Below are positions 1-5,644 of a DNA stretch of 6,104 bases, piece after piece. Position 1 is the stretch's first letter; each line of letters begins with the position of its first letter. The position numbers and the translations under genes were made by a program. The notes under the pieces are model-generated. The model was not told where the DNA came from. It made no database searches and saw only the letters and a list, made by a program, of their open reading frames with translations. Origin of the DNA: Flavobacteriales bacterium CG_4_9_14_3_um_filter_32_8 (GTDB lineage: Bacteria; Bacteroidota; Bacteroidia; Flavobacteriales_E; Vicingaceae); NCBI GenBank assembly GCA_002790175.1, contig PFUQ01000050.1, forward strand, positions 11,519 through 17,622. The letters are read 5' to 3'.

Positions 1-1
1 T

Positions 2-301
2 TGGAAAACTTCATCCATTGGAAAATGTACCGATTTTAATTTAATGACCATTGGGAAAACTACTGGAGAAATAGAAGCTGTTGTTATCAAAAAAGATCAA
101 CATTTAGTTTATCCTATCGAAAACAAATGGGATTGGGTATTTATTTATCTATTTTCAGGAAAACTAACCCTGTTGTTAAATAATAAGAAAATAGAAATCA
201 ACCAAGGTAATTTATTAGTTCTTAACGAAACTGTTATTCATTCATTGGAGTTGGAAGGAATTGAACACAGTGAATTGATTTTTTCTAAAATTTCAGTTTA
301 A
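2..301 (+). CDS. HutD/Ves-family cupin protein, 5'-truncated by the window edge
   Basis: This is the C-terminal 99 residues of a HutD/Ves-like protein. The family is usually about 180-200 residues, so roughly half is present. An ATG at 44 looks like a start and would give 85 aa, but the frame stays open to the left edge, and that Met lies inside the motif DFNLMT (bases 32-49). Ves/HutD proteins carry the matching DFN-I/L-MTR motif in mid-protein, so the ATG is internal. Downstream are beta-strand stretches typical of the second cupin-like barrel (FIYLFSGKLTLLL, then QGNLLVLNE) and an ending similar to that of Ves. HutD is linked to histidine utilisation in Pseudomonas and Ves to cold stress in E. 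coli, but the biochemical activity is not established. No hut genes are visible. The family call is fairly sure; the function is unknown. Confidence 0.8.
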   Translation, partial: WKTSSIGKCTDFNLMTIGKTTGEIEAVVIKKDQHLVYPIENKWDWVFIYLFSGKLTLLLNNKKIEINQGNLLVLNETVIHSLELEGIEHSELIFSKISV

Positions 302-327
302 ATTATAACTAATCAATTAATGTGAAC

Positions 328-359
328 ATCAAACAATACTTCCTATTTTTGTGTTTGAT
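328..359. promoter_or_regulatory. Inverted repeat around the -7 element upstream of the ZIP gene
   Basis: Two perfect 8-bp arms, ATCAAACA (328-335) and TGTTTGAT (352-359), are separated by 16 nt. The spacer ends with the -7-like TATTTTTG, and the right arm starts directly after it. The position suits an operator for a metal-responsive repressor controlling the transporter, but I do not recognise the sequence as a known Fur, Zur or MntR site. It could instead be a weak hairpin ending the upstream HutD/Ves transcript, since T-rich sequence follows at 364-383, although the loop is large. Its role is inferred. Confidence 0.35.
344..351 (+). promoter_or_regulatory. Bacteroidota-type -7 promoter element for the ZIP gene
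   Basis: TATTTTTG matches the Bacteroidota -7 consensus TAnnTTTG exactly and lies 43 nt before the ATG of the ZIP gene, implying a leader of roughly 35-40 nt. A -33 TTG element is not clear; TGTG at 321-324 is the nearest candidate. In A+T-rich DNA such a match can arise by chance, but its place in the intergenic gap supports it. Confidence 0.5.
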
Positions 360-394
360 AACATATTATTTTTTAATTTTTAAATAACCTTTTT

Positions 395-1222
395 ATGCTA
401 GATGCTATAAAATTATTTTTTGAAGGAATAGATAGTCCAGTTCAACAAGCACTTATTGCTACTTTATTTACTTGGGGGGTAACGGCAATTGGAGCTTCCT
501 TTGTATTTTTCTTTAAAACAATGAACCGTGCAATTTTTGATGGTATGCTAGGCTTTACAGGAGGCGTTATGGTTGCGGCAAGTTTTTGGTCTTTATTAGC
601 TCCAGCAATTGACATGTCAGGAGGAGAGGGTTTTATAAAAGTAATGCCAGCCGCTTTAGGCTTTTTAGGTGGTGCATTATTTCTATATAGTTTAGACAAA
701 GTGATGCCTCATTTACACATTAATTTTAAAGAAACTGAAAAAGAAGGTGTGAAAACAGATTGGCATCGTTCCACTTTATTAGTAATGGCTATTACGCTAC
801 ATAACATTCCAGAAGGTTTAGCTATTGGAGTATTGTTTGGTGGTGTGGCTGCAGGATTTGATGGAGCAACACTAGGTGGAGCCATCGCATTAGCAATAGG
901 TATCGGAATACAAAATTTTCCAGAAGGAATTGCCGTATCTATGCCATTAAGAAGACAAGGGTTATCAAGATGGAAAAGTTTTAACTATGGACAATTATCC
1001 GCAATTGTAGAACCGTTTGCAGCAGTTTTGGGTGCTTGGGCAGTAATGTCATTCCAACCAATTTTACCTTACGCTTTAGCATTTGCCGCAGGAGCAATGA
1101 TTTATGTAGTTGTAGAAGAAGTGATTCCAGAAACACAACGTGATAAATTTACTGATATAGCTGTTTTAGGATTTATTGGTGGTTTTATTGTAATGATGGT
1201 GTTAGATGTAGCTTTAGGGTAA
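395..1222 (+). CDS. ZIP-family divalent metal transporter (GufA/ZupT-like)
   Basis: Inner-membrane ZIP permease of 275 aa, a usual length for bacterial GufA-like members, expected to import zinc and perhaps other divalent metals. The two signature metal-site helices are intact: HNIPEG at residues 136-141 and QNFPEG at 173-178. They are followed by VEP (205-207) and an acidic EE pair (241-242) in the penultimate helix. About eight hydrophobic helices can be drawn. The loop after the third holds H106 and H108 (MPHLH), the short His-bearing cytoplasmic loop seen in many ZIPs. The ATG at 395 leaves a full first helix, and no Shine-Dalgarno sequence precedes it, as usual in this phylum. The gene stands alone, with a promoter-like element upstream and 51 nt before smpB. 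The family is clear; metal specificity cannot be read from sequence. Confidence 0.93.
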   Translation: MLDAIKLFFEGIDSPVQQALIATLFTWGVTAIGASFVFFFKTMNRAIFDGMLGFTGGVMVAASFWSLLAPAIDMSGGEGFIKVMPAALGFLGGALFLYSLDKVMPHLHINFKETEKEGVKTDWHRSTLLVMAITLHNIPEGLAIGVLFGGVAAGFDGATLGGAIALAIGIGIQNFPEGIAVSMPLRRQGLSRWKSFNYGQLSAIVEPFAAVLGAWAVMSFQPILPYALAFAAGAMIYVVVEEVIPETQRDKFTDIAVLGFIGGFIVMMVLDVALG

Positions 1223-1261
1223 TAAAGTCGAAAGTTAGAAAGTCTTAAAGTCTAAATTTGC

Positions 1262-1269
1262 TACTTTTG
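1262..1269 (+). promoter_or_regulatory. -7 promoter element at the smpB start
   Basis: TACTTTTG matches TAnnTTTG exactly and ends 4 nt before the smpB GTG start. Bacteroidota transcripts generally begin several nucleotides after this element, so if it is used the mRNA would be leaderless or nearly so. No convincing -33 TTG is visible about 20 nt upstream (around 1238-1244). Confidence 0.45.
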
Positions 1270-1273
1270 TAAT

Positions 1274-1723
1274 GTGAGTACTCCAATCAACATAAAAAAT
1301 AGAAGAGCTAAATTCGAGTACGAATTTTTAGAAAAATTTACTGCAGGAATTCAATTAACTGGAACGGAAATTAAATCTATTCGTGCTGGAAAAGCTAGTA
1401 TTGTTGAAGCTTTCTGCTTTATTAATAACGATGAACTCTTTATTAAAAACATGTTTATTGCCGAATACGAAGAAGGTTCTTACAACAATCACGAGCCTCG
1501 TAGGGTTCGAAAACTTTTGTTAAACCGCAACGAAATTGACAAACTCGTTAAAAAGAAAAAAGATGTTGGGTTAACCATTATTCCAATTAACCTGTTTATT
1601 AATGGTAAAGGTTATGCAAAAATTGACATTGCATTAGCAAAAGGTAAAAAATTGTACGATAAACGTCAAGATTTAAAATCTAAAGATGATAAAAGATCGA
1701 TGGATAGAGCAAAAAAATCTTAA
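1274..1723 (+). CDS. smpB: SsrA (tmRNA)-binding protein SmpB
   Basis: SmpB binds the tRNA-like domain of tmRNA and delivers it to stalled ribosomes for trans-translation. The 149-aa length is typical. Diagnostic blocks are NRRAKFEY (9-16), [13 protein letters not shown] (30-42) and [11 protein letters not shown], with [23 protein letters not shown] continuing the OB-fold core (longer than 20 residues only as a run of blocks: [20 protein letters not shown]). A lysine/arginine-rich tail (about 128-149: YDKRQ to RAKKS) inserts into the mRNA channel in known structures. The start is GTG at 1274: the conserved N-terminus begins only a few residues later, and the overlapping ATG at 1272 is out of frame. 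It heads a tight run of genes, 6 nt before the nucleotidyltransferase. The tmRNA gene is not in the window. Confidence 0.96.
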   Translation: MSTPINIKNRRAKFEYEFLEKFTAGIQLTGTEIKSIRAGKASIVEAFCFINNDELFIKNMFIAEYEEGSYNNHEPRRVRKLLLNRNEIDKLVKKKKDVGLTIIPINLFINGKGYAKIDIALAKGKKLYDKRQDLKSKDDKRSMDRAKKS

Positions 1724-1729
1724 TCAGCC

Positions 1730-2332
1730 ATGCAAATAAACAGTTCGAATAGTCAACCCCAATTTTCGGTACTAATTTTAGCTGGCGGAAATTCTAGTCG
1801 AATGAAATTTCCTAAACCTTGGTTAAAAGTTGATACTACTACTTTCTTAGAAAAAATTATTACTACTTACCAAAATTTTGGTATTCAGAAAATTATTGTG
1901 GTTATCAATCAAAAATTTTGCATTGAACCTTGGGAAAGTAAAATTAAATCTCTAAAAAATCAGGCAACAATTGTTGAAAACACAGCTGTTGAAAAAGGTC
2001 GATTATATTCCATTCAATTAGGACTTCAACGTTTAGCTGATGCTGATTTTGTCTTTATCCAAAATATCGACAACCCATTTATTGATAAAAAAATATTGAA
2101 AAAATTACAACAAAATAGATGTAAAACTGGAGTTACCGTTCCTACTTTTAATCAAAAAGGCGGTCATCCAATTTTAATTAATCGTGCGATAAAAGAACAA
2201 ATTATTAATAATTTTAACTCTTCTTCTACTTTGCACGATGTCATCAATTTGTTTGACAGAAAAAATGTTGAAGTAGAAGATGATAGTATTTTAATAAATA
2301 TCAATACTCCAGAGGAATACAAAAAAATTTGA
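1730..2332 (+). CDS. MobA/MocA-like molybdenum cofactor nucleotidyltransferase
   Basis: Soluble 200-aa NTP transferase of the MobA-like (NTP_transf_3) family, most like MocA, which joins CTP to Mo-molybdopterin to make the dinucleotide cofactor used by xanthine dehydrogenase-family enzymes. Visible motifs: the nucleotide-binding loop LAGGNSSRM (17-25) with K29 and the KPWLKV continuation (29-34); the metal-binding aspartate in NIDNPF (D114); GGHPILI (144-150); and the C-terminal NTPEEY (192-197), matching the family's D-x-TPEDY ending. The ATG at 1730 places 16 residues before the loop, and the next Met (M25) is inside it, so this start is firm. It lies 6 nt after smpB and 16 nt before xdhC. 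The XdhC neighbour and the downstream [2Fe-2S] subunit favour a MocA-like (CTP) role over GTP-using MobA, but related enzymes with other sugar-phosphate substrates cannot be fully excluded. Confidence 0.8.
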   Translation: MQINSSNSQPQFSVLILAGGNSSRMKFPKPWLKVDTTTFLEKIITTYQNFGIQKIIVVINQKFCIEPWESKIKSLKNQATIVENTAVEKGRLYSIQLGLQRLADADFVFIQNIDNPFIDKKILKKLQQNRCKTGVTVPTFNQKGGHPILINRAIKEQIINNFNSSSTLHDVINLFDRKNVEVEDDSILININTPEEYKKI

Positions 2333-2348
2333 AAATGTGTGAATTAAA

Positions 2349-3107
2349 ATGAACATTTATACCGAAATAGAGCAAATTAAAAAAAGAGGAGAAAATGCTG
2401 CTTTGTGCATTATTGTGCAAACCAAAGGCTCTACACCAAGAAAAGCAGGGGCTAAAATGATTGTTTTGGAAAATGGTGGTATAATTGGAACAATTGGTGG
2501 TGGAAACCTCGAAAAAAAGGTAATAGAAAATGCACTTCAACAAATTAAAAAAAACGAACCTCAATTATTTAAACACGATTTATTACATCAGCATAACATG
2601 TGTTGTGGTGGAAATGTTGAAATTTACATAGAACCTATTAAAAAAATGAATAAACTATACGTTTTTGGAGCAGGGCACACTGGAAGTGCTTTAGCAAAAA
2701 TTGCTCAGGAGTTAGATTTCGATATTTATGTGATTGATGACCGAAAGGAATACATGGACGAAATAAAAACTGAAGGAATCAATAAACTAAACTTGGAGTA
2801 TCAAAAAATACTTCCTACGTTGCCATTCGATAAAAATACCTACATCGTTATTATGACTTATGAACATGCTCACGATAGAGATATTTTATCCTATTGCATT
2901 AAAAAACCAAATGCTTATATCGGTATGATTGGAAGTCAGCGTAAAGTTGAAATCACCAAAAAAATGTTTATTGAAGGGAAAATAGCCACCAAAGCAGAAT
3001 TGGAAAATGTGGATATGCCTATGGGAATTTCTATCAATGCTGATAGCCCAGAAGAAATAGCAATTAGTATCTTAGCAAAGTTAATTGAAACAAAAAACAA
3101 GAAATGA
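2349..3107 (+). CDS. xdhC: XdhC/CoxI-family molybdenum hydroxylase maturation factor
   Basis: Cytosolic accessory protein that in studied relatives binds molybdenum cofactor, promotes its sulfuration and inserts it into xanthine dehydrogenase-type apoenzymes. The 252-aa protein has the two-domain layout. The N-terminal XdhC/CoxI domain shows GSTPRK (27-32), IGTIGGGNLE (46-55) and MCCGG (84-88), whose Cys pair matches the Cys implicated in cofactor binding. A Rossmann domain follows with VFGAGHTG (105-112), an acidic DDR after the second strand (130-132) and IGMIGSQRK (191-199). The C-terminus has PMGISINADSPEEIAISI, the family's P-I-G-L-x-I-x-A-x-TPEEIA-S-I block. Length and motifs look complete. 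The stop overlaps the next gene's start by 4 nt (ATGA), indicating translational coupling. A molybdenum hydroxylase is therefore expected nearby, matching the partial gene at the right edge. Confidence 0.92.
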   Translation: MNIYTEIEQIKKRGENAALCIIVQTKGSTPRKAGAKMIVLENGGIIGTIGGGNLEKKVIENALQQIKKNEPQLFKHDLLHQHNMCCGGNVEIYIEPIKKMNKLYVFGAGHTGSALAKIAQELDFDIYVIDDRKEYMDEIKTEGINKLNLEYQKILPTLPFDKNTYIVIMTYEHAHDRDILSYCIKKPNAYIGMIGSQRKVEITKKMFIEGKIATKAELENVDMPMGISINADSPEEIAISILAKLIETKNKK

Positions 3108-3838
3108 ATAAAAAAGTAGCCATAGTAACGGGTGCAGCCAAAGGAATCGGAAAAGCAATTGCTGAGCGAATGATAGCAGAAAACTATATTACCATTTTAG
3201 TAGATATGGATGATGAAAATGGTAAAAAACTAGCGATAGAATTGGGTAAAAATGCTCACTACATCAACTGCAACATCAGCAACGAAGAATCAGTAGTAAA
3301 TTTGTTTAATAGCGTAATAACCCAACACAAAAGAATTGACGCTTTGGTAAACAATGCTGGAATAATAAAAGACAATGTAATTTGGAAAATGCCTGCCGAA
3401 GATTTTGATGCAGTTATCAATGTTAACCTAAAAGGAACTTGGTTGATGTGCAAAAACGCTGCAAGTATTATGAAAACCCAACAAAGTGGACGAATTGTGA
3501 ACATTGCTTCACGAGCTTGGCTAGGTAATCCTGGACAATCGAACTATTCGGCTTCAAAAGCTGGTGTGGTGGGGCTAACCCGAGTGTTGGCTTTAGAATT
3601 AGGAAAACATGGCGTTTTGGTTAATGCTATTGCACCAGGATTAATTGATACTCCTTTAACTCAAAAACTACCTTTAGATGTTCAAGAGAAATTAATTCAA
3701 GCACAACCCACCAAATCAATGGGAAAACCTGAAGACATTGCCAATACTGTTGCTTTTTTATGTGATGAAAAAACACAGTTTATTACTGGTCAAACTATTT
3801 ACGTAGATGGAGGAAAAAGTATAGGAGCAGGAATTTAA
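3104..3838 (+). CDS. Short-chain dehydrogenase/reductase (FabG-like, probably NAD-dependent)
   Basis: Classical SDR of 244 aa. All landmarks are present: dinucleotide loop TGAAKGIG (9-16), NNAG (83-86), and the catalytic tetrad N108, S136 (in VNIAS), Y148 and K152 (YSASK), followed by the PGLIDT segment and the closing ITGQTIYVDGG. An aspartate (D34, in ILVDMD) ends the second strand, which usually means NAD(H) preference over NADP(H). Overall similarity is to FabG-type 3-oxoacyl-ACP/3-hydroxyacyl reductases, but many catabolic alcohol dehydrogenases look the same. Its coupling to xdhC by a 4-nt overlap suggests a step in the same pathway as the molybdenum hydroxylase, not core fatty acid synthesis, for which acpP/fabF neighbours would be expected. 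The substrate is unknown. Confidence 0.88.
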   Translation: MNKKVAIVTGAAKGIGKAIAERMIAENYITILVDMDDENGKKLAIELGKNAHYINCNISNEESVVNLFNSVITQHKRIDALVNNAGIIKDNVIWKMPAEDFDAVINVNLKGTWLMCKNAASIMKTQQSGRIVNIASRAWLGNPGQSNYSASKAGVVGLTRVLALELGKHGVLVNAIAPGLIDTPLTQKLPLDVQEKLIQAQPTKSMGKPEDIANTVAFLCDEKTQFITGQTIYVDGGKSIGAGI

Positions 3839-3844
3839 TTTTTC

Positions 3845-3852
3845 TATTTTTG
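3845..3852 (+). promoter_or_regulatory. -7 promoter element at the norC-like start
   Basis: TATTTTTG matches TAnnTTTG and ends exactly 4 nt before the ATG of the cytochrome gene, the same spacing as at smpB. It lies in the 18-nt gap after the SDR stop codon. If active it would give a leaderless or near-leaderless cytochrome/oxidoreductase transcript separate from the upstream run. No clear -33 TTG is seen about 20 nt upstream, inside the SDR gene. Confidence 0.4.
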
Positions 3853-3856
3853 CACT

Positions 3857-4309
3857 ATGCCTCATAAGCACCATAGAAATAGAAACCGATGGGTAATGGC
3901 TGCTCTTATTATAATTTTTGCAGTCTATAATACCTTTGTATATACTCAAGGGACATCCAATACTACACCTAAAATGACTGCCTTAGCTATAGAAGGAGAA
4001 AAGTTATATCAAACCAATAACTGCACTGCTTGTCACCAATTATTTGGGTTAGGAGGTTATTTAGGCCCAGATTTAACCAATATTATTTCTGCAAAAAACA
4101 AAGGATCATTTTATGTTAAAGCATTCCTTAATAGTGGCATAAAATCAATGCCAAAATTTAATTTTACAGAAAAAGAACAAGATGCTTTGGTGCAATTTTT
4201 AACTGAAGTTGACCAATGTGGTTATTATCCAATTTATGATGCAACTATAAAATCAACAGGATGGGTTGATGTAAAATACAAAAATCAAAAGGTAAACAAT
4301 AATGATTAG
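3857..4309 (+). CDS. norC: NorC-like membrane-anchored monohaem cytochrome c
   Basis: 150-aa protein: a short basic, His-rich N-terminus (PHKHHRNRNR), one membrane helix at about residues 12-29 acting as an uncleaved anchor, and a periplasmic cytochrome c domain. The haem c site is CTACH (56-60). The following QLFGLGGYLGPDLTNI stretch is characteristic of NorC, the electron-donating subunit of cytochrome c nitric oxide reductase, and M98 in the KSMP motif is the expected distal haem ligand. Length matches NorC (about 146-150 aa). C121 is an additional cysteine outside the haem motif. The gene ends 3 nt before the NorB-like subunit, so the two are surely co-translated and form a complex. The NorC resemblance is strong; because the partner's active site is altered, the physiological reaction remains open. 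Confidence 0.85.
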   Translation: MPHKHHRNRNRWVMAALIIIFAVYNTFVYTQGTSNTTPKMTALAIEGEKLYQTNNCTACHQLFGLGGYLGPDLTNIISAKNKGSFYVKAFLNSGIKSMPKFNFTEKEQDALVQFLTEVDQCGYYPIYDATIKSTGWVDVKYKNQKVNNND

Positions 4310-4312
4310 CAG

Positions 4313-5644
4313 ATGAGGAACATAGCATTACTATTTATTACTCTTTCTTTGTTTGCACTACTTGTAGGAGCTTTTTTTGGCACGCTCACTGGAATTCAAT
4401 ATGTAAAACCAGACTTTTTAAAAGAAGTAATTGCATTTAACAAAATGCGACCATTTCATGTAAGCACCATCATTGGTTGGATAATACTTTGTGCCACAGG
4501 AGGAATATATTATTATCTTACACATGATTTAAAACTCAATTTGTTTTCTAAGAAATTGGCGAGTGCTCATCTTCTAATTTTTATTCTTTGCATTATTGCC
4601 ATCTATATCTCATTAATTTCGGGCAATATGGGTGGGAGAGAATATCTTACTTATGCCCCAATAATTTCTTTACCTATACTTTTTGGTTGGATATTGTTTG
4701 GAATAAATTACTTTAAAACAACCATCCAACAAGTACAAGGTTGGCCGGTTTATCTTTGGATGTGGGGAACAGGAATCGTGTTTATGATTTACCATTTTTC
4801 TGAAGCCCACTTTTGGTTAATCCCCTATTTTCGTGAAAATTTTGTGAGAGATATTACTGTTCAATGGAAATCTTATGGATCTTTTGTTGGGGCATGGAAC
4901 ATGTTGGTTTATGGTACCGCAATTTTCCTCATGTCAAGAATAAAAAATAATGAAGATGTTTCAAAAGGTAAAAAAGTCTTTTTCTTTTATTTTTTAGGAT
5001 TAGTAAATTTAATGTTGGGCTGGGCACACCATACTTACATTATCCCCACTCAACCTTGGGTTCGTCATTTGGCTTATGCCGTAAGTATGACGGAGTGGAT
5101 TATTTTAATCAGCATCATCATGAGTTGGAGAAAATCATTAACAAAGCATAAAATAGAACAACACCATGTTTCCTATAATTTTCTAATGGCGACTGATTTC
5201 TGGGTATTTGTCAACCTATTTTTAGCATTATTAATCTCCATTCCAACCATTAATTTATTTACCCATGGAACTCATATTACGGTTGCACATTCTATGGGAA
5301 CTACTATTGGAATTAATACTACCATCTTGTTGGCATCTGCCTTTTATATTGTTAATTTAGAAGACAAAGGACACATCAACAGGTATTTAAAAATTATTAA
5401 ATTAGGATTCTGGATTTTTAATATTTCTCTCGGTATCTTTTGGATTTGCTTATTATTAGGTGGAGTAGAAAAAAGCATTTGGATGTATTTCACAGAAAAT
5501 CCTACCCCATTTGGCGAAATGCAAACAAAACTACTCCCATACATGTATGTCTTTTTAGTGGCTGGTTTTGGAATTTTTATTGGCATTATGATGATAACAA
5601 TACCTCTTTTACTTGTGCTAATGAAAAGGATAAAAAATTATTAA
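4313..5644 (+). CDS. Divergent NorB-like haem-copper oxidoreductase subunit I
   Basis: 443-aa, 12-helix inner-membrane protein of the cytochrome c nitric oxide reductase type (NorB is usually about 450-475 aa). Numbers in brackets are P. aeruginosa NorB, aligned by eye. Conserved: H49 in MRPFH (H60, low-spin haem b), GREYL (108-112, like GREFL), H239-H240 in GWAHH (H258/H259, FeB), E261 (E280), and THGT then AH326 (H347, haem b3). Changed: helix VI, about 184-208, has no His or Glu where H207 and E211 should be (it reads WKSYGSFVGAWNMLVYG), and M328 replaces H349, the other low-spin haem b ligand. H161, E164 and H166 in helix V are extra polar residues that might compensate. It is paired with the NorC-like gene 3 nt upstream; no norQ/norD follows in the window. 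Family membership is secure; NO reductase activity is doubtful. Confidence 0.82.
   Translation: MRNIALLFITLSLFALLVGAFFGTLTGIQYVKPDFLKEVIAFNKMRPFHVSTIIGWIILCATGGIYYYLTHDLKLNLFSKKLASAHLLIFILCIIAIYISLISGNMGGREYLTYAPIISLPILFGWILFGINYFKTTIQQVQGWPVYLWMWGTGIVFMIYHFSEAHFWLIPYFRENFVRDITVQWKSYGSFVGAWNMLVYGTAIFLMSRIKNNEDVSKGKKVFFFYFLGLVNLMLGWAHHTYIIPTQPWVRHLAYAVSMTEWIILISIIMSWRKSLTKHKIEQHHVSYNFLMATDFWVFVNLFLALLISIPTINLFTHGTHITVAHSMGTTIGINTTILLASAFYIVNLEDKGHINRYLKIIKLGFWIFNISLGIFWICLLLGGVEKSIWMYFTENPTPFGEMQTKLLPYMYVFLVAGFGIFIGIMMITIPLLLVLMKRIKNY

Noticed and set aside
3..44. Open frame ending in TAA that overlaps the ATG at 44, looking like the tail of an upstream coupled gene
   Set aside because: The neighbouring frame encodes the HutD/Ves motif DFNLMT across the same bases, so that frame is the real one.
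442..699. 85-codon open frame on the - strand inside the ZIP gene
   Set aside because: Antisense shadow of a clearly conserved gene; no recognisable domain.
2301..2564. 87-codon open frame on the - strand across the nucleotidyltransferase/xdhC junction
   Set aside because: Opposes two conserved genes; its composition (Phe, Cys and Asn rich) is typical of antisense A+T-rich DNA.
4313..5644. NO dismutase (NOD) for the NorB-like protein
   Set aside because: NOD is related to single-chain qNOR and, as known, alters other FeB-site positions. Here a separate NorC-like subunit is present and the His pair of helix VII is kept.
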